Part shown: positions 37,276 through 46,733 of the stretch, in pieces | Numbering within the stretch: the first letter of the stretch is position 1 | Layout of the letters: every line of letters starts with the position of its first letter | From: Achromobacter marplatensis | GTDB taxonomy: Bacteria > Pseudomonadota > Gammaproteobacteria > Burkholderiales > Burkholderiaceae_B | Assembly: GCF_002209535.1 (NCBI RefSeq) | Contig: NZ_NJIG01000014.1 | Span: 85,905 to 149,904 of the forward strand | Length of the DNA: 64,000 nucleotides | Reading direction: 5' to 3' | Position numbers and translations under genes: made by a program | The notes under the pieces: generated by a model | The model's input: only the letters and a program-made list of their open reading frames with translations | Told to the model about the DNA's origin: nothing | Databases searched by the model: none

Positions 37276-37776
37276 TTAGCCTTGCGCGTCGTTGCGCACG
37301 GGCACGTCTTCTTCTTCGCCGGCGCACCAGCGGGCCAACACGGCGATGGCGGCCAGCGTCGCGCCAACCGGGATCGCCAGATAGATCCACGAAATCGAAA
37401 TATCCAGGCTGGGAACGGTCTGGAATCGCACGCGGTAGGTCATGTTGCCGCCGATCCAGGCCAAAAAGCCCAGGAAGCTGGCGCAGATCAATCCGATGAT
37501 GGCCTCAAGCACACGGCGTTTCGTGCCGCCCAGCAGGTTGCGCAGCAGTTCCACGCTGATCATGGCGCCGTGGCGAAAGGCCAGGGCCACGCCCAGTAGC
37601 ACGGTCCAGATCAGGAGGGCGCGGGTCAGCACCTCGCTCCAGTCGGCGGGCGAATGCAGCACGAAGCGGGCAACCACCTGATAGAACGCGGCGGCGGCGG
37701 CGGCCACCAGCAAAAGTTGGGCAAAGATCGAGACCAGTTTGAACAGGCCGCGGTCGAAAGCGCATAGCAAACGCAT
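37276..37776 (-). CDS. dctQ: TRAP transporter small permease (DctQ)
   Basis: 166 aa four-helix membrane protein: KLVSIFAQLLLVAAAAAAFYQVVARF, then LLIWTVLLGVALAFRHGAMISVELL, and further helices to about residue 155. RHGAMISVELL is the conserved DctQ motif. I use the ATG at 37776; an in-frame TTG at 37803 is a weaker start. It lies 36 bases before dctM. Confidence 0.9.
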   Translation of the reverse strand: MRLLCAFDRGLFKLVSIFAQLLLVAAAAAAFYQVVARFVLHSPADWSEVLTRALLIWTVLLGVALAFRHGAMISVELLRNLLGGTKRRVLEAIIGLICASFLGFLAWIGGNMTYRVRFQTVPSLDISISWIYLAIPVGATLAAIAVLARWCAGEEEDVPVRNDAQG

Positions 37777-37873
37777 GATGAATCCCGGTAGCAAGGGGCG
37801 CAATGGACTGAGGGGACGGCAAGCGGCGGGATATCGATCCCGCCGCAGGGCCGAACCGGGGTGGTGGCCCGGC

Positions 37874-38848
37874 TTACTTGGTGTCGCGGATCGAGTCGAT
37901 CAGCTTCTTGTCGAACTTCTTGTAGTACTCGGGGTAGGCGGGCTCGACGGCGGCGGCGAACGCGGCGCGATCCACCTCGGACACCTGCATGCCTTCCTTC
38001 TTCAACTGCTCGACGCCCGTCTTCTCGATGTTGTCCACGTAGCCGCGCATGGCCAGGGCGGAATCCTTGCCAGCCTTGTCGAAGTTGGCCTTGTCGGCGG
38101 CCGACAAGCCGTCATAGACGTTGGCCGACATCAGCACCAGGGCGGGTCCGTACACGTGGCCCGTCAAGGACAGGTACTTCTGCATTTGCGACAGCTTGGC
38201 CGACGTGATCACCGACAGCGGGTTTTCCTGGCCGTCGATGGTGCCTTGTTGCAGGGCGGTGGCCACTTCAGGCCAGGCCATGGGCGTGGGCAGGATGCCG
38301 ATCTGGCGGAAAGCCGTGATGTGGATAGGGTTTTCCGTGGTGCGGATCTTCAGGCCCTTGGCGTCGGCCGGCGTCTTGACCGGGCGCACGTTGTTGGTCA
38401 GGTGGCGAAAGCCCTGCTCGCCCCAGGCGAGCGCGACGATGCCCCGGCTGGGGAACTTGGCCAGCATGTCCTGGCCGATCTTGCTGTCGAGCACCGTGCG
38501 GGCGTGCTGCAGGTCGCGCAGCAGGAAGGGGATATCGAAAACCCCAGTCTCGGGAACAAAATTGAGGGTCGCGCCTGTCGAAACGATGGCCAGGTCGATG
38601 GTGCCGATCTGCAGGCCTTCGATCACCTCGCGTTCACCGCCCAAGGCGCTGTTGGCGAATTGCTGTACCTTGTACTTGCCGCCGGAAGACGCCTCGATGG
38701 ACTTGGCCATGGCGTCGGCGCCGGCACCGTAGTGCGACGAGGTCGACAGGGCGTAGGCCATCTTCAGGGTGGTCTGGGCTGCCGAGGGCAGCGAGGTGGC
38801 GGCCGCGCAGGCGGCCAGGATCGTGGCCGCAAGCCAGGATTTACGCAT
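37874..38848 (-). CDS. dctP: TRAP transporter solute-binding protein (DctP)
   Basis: 324 aa periplasmic binding protein. Signal peptide MRKSWLAATILAACAAATSLPSAA, then LKMAYALSTSSHYGAGADAMA. The carboxylate-binding arginine region is KGLKIRTTENPIHITAFRQIG, followed by TALQQGTIDGQENPLSVI. The family usually binds organic acids. First gene of dctP-dctQ-dctM. Divergent from the FtsX-type permease across a 102-base gap. Confidence 0.93.
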   Translation of the reverse strand: MRKSWLAATILAACAAATSLPSAAQTTLKMAYALSTSSHYGAGADAMAKSIEASSGGKYKVQQFANSALGGEREVIEGLQIGTIDLAIVSTGATLNFVPETGVFDIPFLLRDLQHARTVLDSKIGQDMLAKFPSRGIVALAWGEQGFRHLTNNVRPVKTPADAKGLKIRTTENPIHITAFRQIGILPTPMAWPEVATALQQGTIDGQENPLSVITSAKLSQMQKYLSLTGHVYGPALVLMSANVYDGLSAADKANFDKAGKDSALAMRGYVDNIEKTGVEQLKKEGMQVSEVDRAAFAAAVEPAYPEYYKKFDKKLIDSIRDTK

Positions 38849-38950
38849 TGTCTTCTCCGGTTTTGGGTATCTTTATGGGCGGCTTTGCCTCCCGCCCCGG
38901 GATGATATCGGGATTCAGTTCCGTTTCAGACGGTTAGTTAACATAGATGA

Positions 38951-41482
38951 ATGATGGATTTCCCTGATATGTCACAGGCCAAGCGCCCCGGTTTCTGGTC
39001 CACCCTGCGCCTGGGCGCCAGGATGATGATGCGCGATGCCCGGGCGGGCGAACTGCGCCTGTTGGTGCTGGCGCTGGTGGTGGCGGTGGCTGCGGTCACC
39101 AGCGTCGGCTTCCTGGCCGACCGCGTCGGACGGGCGCTGGAACGCGATGCCGGCCAGATGCTGGGCGCCGACCTGGTGCTGGACGCCGATGAACCCGTGC
39201 CTGCTGCATTCCTGGATCAGGCGCGCGAGCGGGGCCTGAACTTGTCCAGCACCTGGCAGTTCCCGTCCATGGTCGGGGCGGGCGACGGCGCGCAACTGGC
39301 GGCCTTGAAGGCCGTGGAGCCGGGCTATCCCCTGCGCGGCGCCCTGCGCGTGGCCGAGGCCCCGTTTGCCGCGGATGCGCCCACCCGCGACATTCCGCCC
39401 GAGGGCGCGGTCTGGGTGGACGCCCAATTGCTGTCGCTGCTGAACCTGAAAGTGGGCGACACCCTGAACGTCGGCGACGCGCATCTGCGCATCGACCGCG
39501 TGATCACCTATGAGCCCGATCGCGGCATGCAGTTCGTCAATGTGGCGCCGCGCGTGCTGCTGCGCGCAAGCGACCTGCCGGCCACCGGCCTGATCGCGCC
39601 GGGCAGCCGCATCGGCTATGCCATGCTGGTTGCCGGCCAGCCCGACGCGGTGGCGGGCTATTCGGTCTGGCTCAACCAGAATCTGAAGCGCGGCCAAAAG
39701 GTCGCCACGCTGGAGTCCGGCCGGCCGGAGGTGCGCCGCACGCTGGACCGCGCGCAGCGCTTCCTGTCGCTGGTGGCACTGCTGGCCGTGCTGATTTCCG
39801 CGGTAGCGGTGGCGCTGGCCGCCGGCCGTTACATGACCCGGCACCGCGACGGGATCGCCGTCATGCGCTGCCTGGGTGCCGTGCAGTCGCAGGTCTCGCG
39901 CATGCTGACGCTCGAGTTCACGCTGGTCGGCCTGTTTTCGTCCGCGGCGGGTTGCCTCCTGGGCTATGCCGTGCACCAGGTGCTGGTGATGCTGCTGGGG
40001 TCGTTGATCGACACCCAGTTGCCCGCCCCGTCCGCCATTCCCGCTTTGCAGGGCCTCTTGACCGGGCTGTTGCTGCTGCTGGGGTTCGCCTTGCCCGCCC
40101 TGGCGCAGTTGCGCCATGTGCCGCCAGCGCGGGTGCTGCGGCGCGACGCCGACACGATCAGCGCCCGCAGCGCCTTCGGCTACGCGCTGGGCGCCACGGG
40201 CTTTGCCCTGTTGATCTGGTGGTTCGCCGGCGACGCCAAGCTGGGCGGCGTGGTGGCGGGCGGCTTTTTGGGCGCATTCGCCGTTTTCGCGCTGGTGGCG
40301 TGGCTGTGCATCCTGGGCCTGGCGCGCGTGCGCGGCCTGGCCTCGGGGCTGCCCGCGTTGCGCTTTGCGCTGGCCGGGGTGGTGCGCCGGCGGGCGGCCA
40401 CCATCACGCAGGTCTGCGCGCTTGCGGTCGGCCTCATGGCGCTGTTGCTGCTGACGATGACGCGCACCGACCTGATCCAGGGCTGGCAGCGCACCATGCC
40501 GCCGGACGCGCCCAACCGCTTCCTGATCAACGTGCAGCCGGACCAGCGCCAGGCCGTGACCGACGCGCTGACCCGCGAAGGCCTGGGCCGCATCACCTTG
40601 TCGCCGATGGTGCGCGGGCGGCTGATCGCCATCAACGGCAAGCCTGTCGGACCGGACGACTACGAAGAACCCCGCGCCAAGCGGCTGGTGGACCGCGAGT
40701 TCAACCTGTCCTATGGCGACGAGATGCCCTCGTCCAATAAGATCGAGCAGGGCCGCTGGCTGGCGCCCGGGTCGTCCGAGGTATCGCTGGAATCGGGTCT
40801 GGCCAAGACGCTGGGCCTGAAACTGGGCGACAAGATGACCTTCGACGTGGCCGGCCAGCAGGTCGAGGCGGCCGTCTCCAGCACCCGGCGCGTGGATTGG
40901 GATACGATGCGCGTGAATTTTTTCGCCATCCTGACCCCGGCGGCGCTCGCCGACATGCCCCAAAGCTGGATCACTTCCTTCTACCTGCCGCCTGAAAAGG
41001 CGGCGGTGCTGCCCGCGCTGGTGCGCGAGTTCCCAAACCTGACCGTGTTCGACGTGGGCGCCATCCTGCAGCAATTGCAGTCCGTGCTGAATGAAGTGGG
41101 CAAGGCGGTCCAGCTGCTGTTCCTGTTCACCCTGGCGGCCGGCGTGCTGGTGCTGTCGGCGGCGCTGACGGCCACCCGCGACGAGCGCATGCGCGAAGCC
41201 GCGGTGCTGCGGGCGCTGGGCGCCACGCGCAGCCAGCTGGCGCGCTCGCAGCGCATCGAACTGTGGGCCGTGGGCGGCCTGGCCGGCCTGCTGGCAGCCG
41301 CCGGGGCCACCGCCATCGCTTGGGTTTTATCAACCCAGGTGTTCGACTTCACCATTACCCTCAGCCTCTGGCCGTGGCTGGCGGGTATCGGCGCGGGTAT
41401 GCTGGGCGCCTGGGCGGGCGGCGCCCTGGCCCTGCGCGGCGTGTTGCGTACGCCGCCGCTCGTCACCCTTCGAGAAACTTGA
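38951..41482 (+). CDS. FtsX-family ABC transporter permease (YbbP-like)
   Basis: 843 aa permease with an N-terminal helix (LLVLALVVAVAAVTSVGFLA), a large periplasmic domain, a cluster of helices at about 270-470, a second periplasmic domain, and three C-terminal helices. This duplicated FtsX arrangement matches YbbP. Its usual partner ATPase (YbbA) is not next to it. An internal ATG at 38969 is an alternative start. The stop overlaps the start of the truncated hemoglobin gene (TGATG). Confidence 0.87.
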   Translation: MMDFPDMSQAKRPGFWSTLRLGARMMMRDARAGELRLLVLALVVAVAAVTSVGFLADRVGRALERDAGQMLGADLVLDADEPVPAAFLDQARERGLNLSSTWQFPSMVGAGDGAQLAALKAVEPGYPLRGALRVAEAPFAADAPTRDIPPEGAVWVDAQLLSLLNLKVGDTLNVGDAHLRIDRVITYEPDRGMQFVNVAPRVLLRASDLPATGLIAPGSRIGYAMLVAGQPDAVAGYSVWLNQNLKRGQKVATLESGRPEVRRTLDRAQRFLSLVALLAVLISAVAVALAAGRYMTRHRDGIAVMRCLGAVQSQVSRMLTLEFTLVGLFSSAAGCLLGYAVHQVLVMLLGSLIDTQLPAPSAIPALQGLLTGLLLLLGFALPALAQLRHVPPARVLRRDADTISARSAFGYALGATGFALLIWWFAGDAKLGGVVAGGFLGAFAVFALVAWLCILGLARVRGLASGLPALRFALAGVVRRRAATITQVCALAVGLMALLLLTMTRTDLIQGWQRTMPPDAPNRFLINVQPDQRQAVTDALTREGLGRITLSPMVRGRLIAINGKPVGPDDYEEPRAKRLVDREFNLSYGDEMPSSNKIEQGRWLAPGSSEVSLESGLAKTLGLKLGDKMTFDVAGQQVEAAVSSTRRVDWDTMRVNFFAILTPAALADMPQSWITSFYLPPEKAAVLPALVREFPNLTVFDVGAILQQLQSVLNEVGKAVQLLFLFTLAAGVLVLSAALTATRDERMREAAVLRALGATRSQLARSQRIELWAVGGLAGLLAAAGATAIAWVLSTQVFDFTITLSLWPWLAGIGAGMLGAWAGGALALRGVLRTPPLVTLRET

Positions 41483-41904
41483 TGACGTCCCGCGTCCAAA
41501 CCATTACTGAACCCGTGGAAAATACCCGCAGCGTTTTTGACCTTCTTGGCGGCGAGCCCGGCGTGCGTGCGCTGGTCGACCGTTTTTACGACCTGATGGA
41601 CATGGAGCCCGACCTGAAGGAGCTCCGCGCCGCCCACGGTCCCAGCCTGGACCAGGCGCGCGACAAGCTGTTCTGGTTCCTGTGCGGCTACTTCGGCGGC
41701 CCTGACCACTATATTGAACGCTTCGGCCACCCCCGCCTGCGCGCCCGCCACCTGCCGTTCTCGATCGGCCAGATCGAGCGCGATCAATGGGTGACCTGCA
41801 TCGGGCGCGCCATGGAAGACCAGGGCATCGCCCCGCCGCTGGTGGAGCGGTTGCTGGAATCCTTCTACGGCGTGGCGGATTGGATGCGCAACCGTGAAGG
41901 CTGA
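41482..41904 (+). CDS. Group II truncated hemoglobin
   Basis: 140 aa heme protein of the trHbII (GlbO) class. It contains FDLLGGEPGVRALVDRFYDLMD, then FLCGYFGGPDHYIERFGHPRLRARHLPFSIG with the proximal His in RARHLPF. The Trp of the G helix (RDQWVTCIGRAMED) is typical of group II. Likely roles are O2/NO or peroxide chemistry. Its ATG overlaps the FtsX-type permease stop, and its end overlaps kdkA by 11 bases, so three unrelated functions are translationally linked. Confidence 0.92.
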   Translation: MTSRVQTITEPVENTRSVFDLLGGEPGVRALVDRFYDLMDMEPDLKELRAAHGPSLDQARDKLFWFLCGYFGGPDHYIERFGHPRLRARHLPFSIGQIERDQWVTCIGRAMEDQGIAPPLVERLLESFYGVADWMRNREG

Positions 41905-42628
41905 CGATACCCGGGGAGGCGCCCAGCGCCAGGCCTGGCCCGCGCCGCTTGCCGGCGCCATGCTCAGCGACGCGTCGCGCCTGGCCGGATCGGGCCCCGA
42001 GATCTTCAACCCGGCGCATTACGGTGACCGGGCCCGCCCCGTGGACGCCGGCGGCCGCCAGGCGGCCTGGTTCGTGCAGGGGCAGGGCTGGCAGGGCGTG
42101 CTGCGGCGCTACCGCCGCGGCGGCATGATCGCCCGCGTCAGCCGTGACGCCTATCTCTGGAACGGCGAAGACCGCACCCGCAGTTTCCGCGAATACCGGC
42201 TGCTGGCCGCCATGCGCGCGCAGGGCCTGGCCGTGCCCGCGCCGCTGGCCGCCGCCTACTGGCGCCAGGGCCCCATCTACCGGGCGGCCATCGTGGTGGA
42301 ACGGATCCCCGGCGTGCGGCCCTTGGCCCATGCGCTGGCCGAGCCGCTCTGGGGCGCGGTGGCAGAGGCCATCGTCCGCATGCACCGCGCGGGCGTCTGG
42401 CACGCTGACCTGAACGCCTTCAACATCCTGATCGGGGGCGACGGCCAGGTCTGGCTGATCGATTTCGACCGCGGCACCCTGGGTTCCCTGTCGGAGCGGC
42501 AGCGCCAAGGCAACCTGGACCGCCTGCGCCGGTCGCTCGTCAAAGTGGCGGGCGAAGAGGGCGACCGCTTCTGGATGAAGCTGCGCGACAGTTACTGGAC
42601 CGCCTGGGGCATCGGCGTCCAGCCCTGA
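41894..42628 (+). CDS. kdkA: 3-deoxy-D-manno-octulosonic acid kinase
   Basis: 244 aa protein-kinase-like enzyme that phosphorylates the Kdo residue of lipid A precursors at the inner membrane. Motifs: GVLRRYRRGGMIARVSRDAYLW, a REYRLLAAMRAQGL helix, the catalytic loop WHADLNAFNILI and the metal motif LIDFDRGTLG. The start is GTG at 41894, inside the end of the hemoglobin gene. Length and motifs match KdkA of Haemophilus and Bordetella. Confidence 0.9.
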   Translation: MKADDTRGGAQRQAWPAPLAGAMLSDASRLAGSGPEIFNPAHYGDRARPVDAGGRQAAWFVQGQGWQGVLRRYRRGGMIARVSRDAYLWNGEDRTRSFREYRLLAAMRAQGLAVPAPLAAAYWRQGPIYRAAIVVERIPGVRPLAHALAEPLWGAVAEAIVRMHRAGVWHADLNAFNILIGGDGQVWLIDFDRGTLGSLSERQRQGNLDRLRRSLVKVAGEEGDRFWMKLRDSYWTAWGIGVQP

Positions 42629-42772
42629 TCCGGGCAAGGCGCCTATTTGCCGCCATCGGCCCCTAATTGCGTCGACACGGCCCCAAAGTTGGCCGGGCGA
42701 CCGCTAAAAGGCTTTATGATTTCGCCTTTTGGTAGTCCTGTCATACACGGCATATAGCAAAGGGGGCTCGTA

Positions 42773-43876
42773 ATGGAACTAAGGGCGGGAATGCGCTGGG
42801 CGCTAGGCGCGGTGTTGGTCGCGGCATCGGCATCGTCGGCGGTCGCGCAGAACAAGGTCGTCAACGTCTACAACTGGGCCGAGTACACGGCTCCGGACAC
42901 CATTCCGGGTTTCGAAAAGGAAACCGGCATCAAGGTCCGCTATGACGTCTACGACAGCAACGACACGTTGCAGGCCAAACTGCTGGCCGGCAAGTCGGGT
43001 TATGACGTCGTTGTCCCGTCCACCCATTACGCCTCGCGCCAGATCGAGGCTGGCCTGTTCCAGAAGCTGGACAAGTCCAAGATCCCGAACTGGAAGTACC
43101 TGGACCCGGAAGTGATGGCGCTGGTGGCGACCGTCGACCCCGGCAACGAGTACGCGATTCCCTGGGGCTATGGCACGAACGGCTTGGGCTACAACGTCAC
43201 CAAGGTCAAGCAGATCATGGGCGACAACGTCGACCTGGCCAATTGGGACATGATCTTCAAGCCCGAAAACGCCGCCAAGCTGAAAGAGTGCGGCATTTCG
43301 ATGCTGGACGAAGCCGCGCAGGTGTTCCCCGCGGTGCTGAAGTACCTGGGCAAGGATCCCAACAGCACCAACCCGGACGACTACAAGGCCGCGCTGGATG
43401 TCCTGAAGCAGATCCGCCCGTATATCCGCCAGTTCAGCTCGTCGGGCTATATCGACGAACTGGCCGTGGGCGACCTGTGCATGGTCTACGGTTTTTCGGG
43501 CGACGTGATGATCGCCCGCAAGCGCGCGCAAGAGGCCAAGAAGACGTATGAAGTGAACTACTTCATCCCGAAGGGCGGCGCGCCGGCGTGGTTCGACCTG
43601 ATGGTCATCCCGAAGGATGCCCCGCATCCCGAAGAGGCCCTGGCGTTCATCAACTACATCGAGACGCCGAAGGTGCATGCGGCCATCACCAACACCATGT
43701 TCTATCCCAACGCCAACAAAGAGGCGCGGCAGTACGTGGTGAAGGACGTGGCCGACAACCCCATGATCTACCCCCCGGCGGAAGTCTCCAAGACCCTGTA
43801 CGTGATCAAGGCGCTGCCCTTGAACGTGCAACGCCTGCAAAACCGGATGTGGTCCGAGCTGAAGTCTGGAAGATAA
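42773..43876 (+). CDS. potF: Putrescine ABC transporter, binding protein
   Basis: 367 aa periplasmic polyamine-binding protein. Signal peptide MELRAGMRWALGAVLVAASASSAVA, then VVNVYNWAEYTAPDTIPGFEKETGI, the PotD/PotF family start. Polyamine-pocket segments such as YDVVVPSTHYASRQIEAG, PWGYGTNGLGYN and DLCMVYGFSGDV are seen. First gene of potFGHI, preceded by AAAGGGGGC a few bases before the ATG. Putrescine preference is inferred from the four-gene order; spermidine is possible. Confidence 0.93.
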   Translation: MELRAGMRWALGAVLVAASASSAVAQNKVVNVYNWAEYTAPDTIPGFEKETGIKVRYDVYDSNDTLQAKLLAGKSGYDVVVPSTHYASRQIEAGLFQKLDKSKIPNWKYLDPEVMALVATVDPGNEYAIPWGYGTNGLGYNVTKVKQIMGDNVDLANWDMIFKPENAAKLKECGISMLDEAAQVFPAVLKYLGKDPNSTNPDDYKAALDVLKQIRPYIRQFSSSGYIDELAVGDLCMVYGFSGDVMIARKRAQEAKKTYEVNYFIPKGGAPAWFDLMVIPKDAPHPEEALAFINYIETPKVHAAITNTMFYPNANKEARQYVVKDVADNPMIYPPAEVSKTLYVIKALPLNVQRLQNRMWSELKSGR

Positions 43877-43882
43877 GTCATC

Positions 43883-45010
43883 ATGAGCGATAGCCGTTAC
43901 TCGGCGCCGCATACGGTAGATCCGGACGAATTCGTCCGGGTCTCCGATGTGGTCAAGATTTTTGGCGATGTGGTCGCCGTGCGTTCCGTCAACCTGTCCG
44001 TCAAGCGCAACGAGATCTTCGCGCTGCTGGGGAGCTCCGGCAGCGGCAAGTCCACCTTGCTGCGCATGCTGGCCGGTTTCGAGGAAGCGACCTCCGGGCA
44101 GATACTCCTGGACGGCGAAGACATCACCAGCGTGCCGCCGTACCGGCGCCCCGTGAACATGATGTTCCAGTCCTATGCGCTGTTCCCGCACATGACGGTC
44201 GAAGCCAACGTGGCGTTCGGCCTGAAGCAGGAAGGCGTGGACCGCGCCGAAATCCACGACCGCGTGTTCGAAGCCCTGGACCTGGTCCAGATGGCGGGCT
44301 ATTCGCGCCGCAAGCCCAACCAGTTGTCGGGCGGCCAGCAACAGCGCGTGGCGCTGGCGCGCAGCCTGGTCAAGCGGCCCAAGCTGCTGCTGCTGGACGA
44401 GCCCATGTCGGCGCTAGACAAGCAGATCCGCCAGAAGACGCAGATCGAGCTCGTGAAGATCCTGGAGCAGGTCGGCGTGACCTGCATCATGGTCACCCAC
44501 GACCAGGAAGAGGCCATGACCATGGCGCACCGCCTGGCCGTCATGACCGAAGGGCAGATCGTCCAGTGCGGCACGCCGCAGGACGTCTACGCGTTCCCGA
44601 ATTCCCGCTTCGTGGCCAGCTTCATCGGGTCGACCAACATGTTCACCGGCACCATCGTCGTCGATGAACCCGATCACGTGGCGATCGAATGTGCGGAGCT
44701 CACGCGTCCGCTGTTCGTGAACCATGGCGTCTCCGAACCGCTGGGCATGGAAGTGCACGTGTCCATCCGGCCCGAACGCCTGGTGGTGTCGCGCGAGCAG
44801 CCCGAAGGCGAATACAACTGGGCCCACGGCATGGTCAGCCACATGGCCTGGATGGGCAGCTACGCGCTTTATCAGATCCGCCTGGATTCCGGCAAGACGG
44901 TCGAGGCCAGCGTGCCCAGCCTGCTGCTGGCGCAGATGGACGCCCCGGGCATTGACGAAGAGATCTTCGTCAGTTGGGACGCCGACAGCGCGACGGTGCT
45001 GGCGTCATGA
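43883..45010 (+). CDS. potG: Putrescine ABC transporter, ATPase
   Basis: 375 aa ATPase. Walker A GSSGSGKST, signature QLSGGQQQRVALARSL, Walker B LLLLDEPMSALD and H-loop VTHDQEEAMTMA are intact. A C-terminal TOBE-type regulatory domain (about 280-375) is present. It is six bases behind potF and overlaps potH by four bases (ATGA). Confidence 0.95.
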   Translation: MSDSRYSAPHTVDPDEFVRVSDVVKIFGDVVAVRSVNLSVKRNEIFALLGSSGSGKSTLLRMLAGFEEATSGQILLDGEDITSVPPYRRPVNMMFQSYALFPHMTVEANVAFGLKQEGVDRAEIHDRVFEALDLVQMAGYSRRKPNQLSGGQQQRVALARSLVKRPKLLLLDEPMSALDKQIRQKTQIELVKILEQVGVTCIMVTHDQEEAMTMAHRLAVMTEGQIVQCGTPQDVYAFPNSRFVASFIGSTNMFTGTIVVDEPDHVAIECAELTRPLFVNHGVSEPLGMEVHVSIRPERLVVSREQPEGEYNWAHGMVSHMAWMGSYALYQIRLDSGKTVEASVPSLLLAQMDAPGIDEEIFVSWDADSATVLAS

Positions 45011-45927
45011 TGCGGTTTTCGCCCCGCGACTGGTTGCCCTCGGGCCGGGCGCTGGCGGTGGTGCCGCCGTTCGCCTGGCTGGTGCTGTTCCTGCTGCTGC
45101 CCTTCCTGCTGGTGCTGAAGATCAGCTTTGCCGAGGTGACTTTCGGCATCCCGCCCTATACGGCGCTGGCGGAGTTCAAGGACGAGGCGGTACAGTTCAG
45201 CCTGCACCTGCGCGGCTATATCCTGCTGTTCACCGACAGCCTGTATTTCAAGACCTACCTGAGCTCGGTGAAGATTGCCGGGATCACCACGCTGATCTGC
45301 GTGCTGATCGGCTACCCCATTGCGTACTACATCGCCCGGTCCTCGCCCCGCGTGCGCAACCTGTTGCTGCTGGGCGTGATCCTGCCGTTCTGGACGTCGT
45401 TGCTGTTGCGCGTGTACGCCTGGGTCGGCATCCTGCGCAACGATGGCCTGCTGAACAATCTGCTGCAAAGCCTGGGGCTGATTTCCAGTCCGCTGGAAAT
45501 CTACCGCACTGATGTCGCGGTCTACATCGGCATGGTCTATGCGTACCTGCCGTTCTTCATCCTGCCGCTGTACGCGACGCTGGTGAAGATGGACCTGCGC
45601 CTGCTGGAAGCCGCCTACGACCTGGGCGCCAAGCCCTGGCAGGCGTTCTGGCAGATCACCGTGCCGCTGTCGCGCCAGGGCGTGATCGCCGGTGCCATGC
45701 TGGTGTTCATTCCGGCCGTGGGCGAATACGTGATCCCCGAAATGCTGGGGGGCGCCAATACGTTGATGATGGGCCGCGTCATGTGGAACGAATTCTTCAA
45801 TAATGCCGACTGGCCGATGGCTTCGGCGGTGACCTGCGTGATGGTCCTGCTGCTGCTCGTGCCGCTGGTCTACTTCCAGTACAACCAGGTCAAGCAGCAG
45901 GAACAGGCAGGCGGAGGCCGCAAATGA
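45007..45927 (+). CDS. potH: Putrescine ABC transporter, permease 1
   Basis: 306 aa permease with six helices, starting MMRFSPRDWLPSGRALAVVPP. The EAA loop is LEAAYDLGAKPWQAFWQITVPLS and the last helices end VYFQYNQVKQQEQAGG. The ATG at 45007 overlaps the potG stop; the 3' end overlaps potI (ATGA). Confidence 0.94.
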   Translation: MMRFSPRDWLPSGRALAVVPPFAWLVLFLLLPFLLVLKISFAEVTFGIPPYTALAEFKDEAVQFSLHLRGYILLFTDSLYFKTYLSSVKIAGITTLICVLIGYPIAYYIARSSPRVRNLLLLGVILPFWTSLLLRVYAWVGILRNDGLLNNLLQSLGLISSPLEIYRTDVAVYIGMVYAYLPFFILPLYATLVKMDLRLLEAAYDLGAKPWQAFWQITVPLSRQGVIAGAMLVFIPAVGEYVIPEMLGGANTLMMGRVMWNEFFNNADWPMASAVTCVMVLLLLVPLVYFQYNQVKQQEQAGGGRK

Positions 45928-46733
45928 AGGGCCCCAACAAGACATTGCGCGCCGTGGTGCTGGGGCTGGGGTACTTCTTCCTGTATGTGCCCATCGTCAG
46001 TCTGATGGTGTTTTCGTTCAACGAATCGCCCACCGTCACGTCGTGGGCGGGCTTTTCCTTCCGCTGGTACCACGCGCTGTTCAATGACGACGCGCTGCTG
46101 CGGTCGGCCTGGCTGTCGTTTCGCATCGCGGCGATGACGGCGACAGCGGCCGTCATCATCGGTACCTGGGCCGGGTATGTGCTGGGCCGCATGGGGCGCT
46201 TTCGCGGGTTCTCGCTGTACGTGGGCATGTTGAGCGCGCCGCTGGTCATTCCCGAAGTCGTGCTGGGCATTTCGTTGCTGCTGATGTTCGTCGAACTGCG
46301 CGGCAGCCTGGGCTGGCCGGCGGAAAACGGCATCTTCACGATCTGGGTGGGGCACGTGACGCTGTGCATGGCGTTCGTGGCGGTCGTCATCCAGACCCGC
46401 ATCCGCGACCTGGACCGGTCGCTGGAAGAGGCGGCGCTGGACCTGGGTGCCACGCCCATCACCGTGTTCTTCAAGATCACGCTGCCGCTGATCGCGCCGG
46501 CGCTGGCCTCGGCCTGGCTGCTGTCCTTCACGCTGTCGCTCGATGACGTCGTCTTGGCGTCGTTCCTGTCCGGGCCCAGTTCCAGCACGCTGCCGATGGA
46601 AGTGTTCTCGCGCGTGCGCCTGGGCCTGAAACCCGAGATCAACGCGCTGGCCACTTTGTTCATCCTGGCGGTGGGCACCTGCGTGATCTTGGCCAACCGC
46701 CTGCAATGGCGCAAGGAGTCCGAATCCAAATGA
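45924..46733 (+). CDS. potI: Putrescine ABC transporter, permease 2
   Basis: 269 aa second permease with the EAA loop LEEAALDLGATPITVFFKITLPL. N-terminal helix VVLGLGYFFLYVPIVSLMVFSF. Complete by length. The stop overlaps the start of an ArsC/Spx-like gene (ATGA), an unusual continuation of the transporter operon. Confidence 0.94.
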   Translation: MKGPNKTLRAVVLGLGYFFLYVPIVSLMVFSFNESPTVTSWAGFSFRWYHALFNDDALLRSAWLSFRIAAMTATAAVIIGTWAGYVLGRMGRFRGFSLYVGMLSAPLVIPEVVLGISLLLMFVELRGSLGWPAENGIFTIWVGHVTLCMAFVAVVIQTRIRDLDRSLEEAALDLGATPITVFFKITLPLIAPALASAWLLSFTLSLDDVVLASFLSGPSSSTLPMEVFSRVRLGLKPEINALATLFILAVGTCVILANRLQWRKESESK

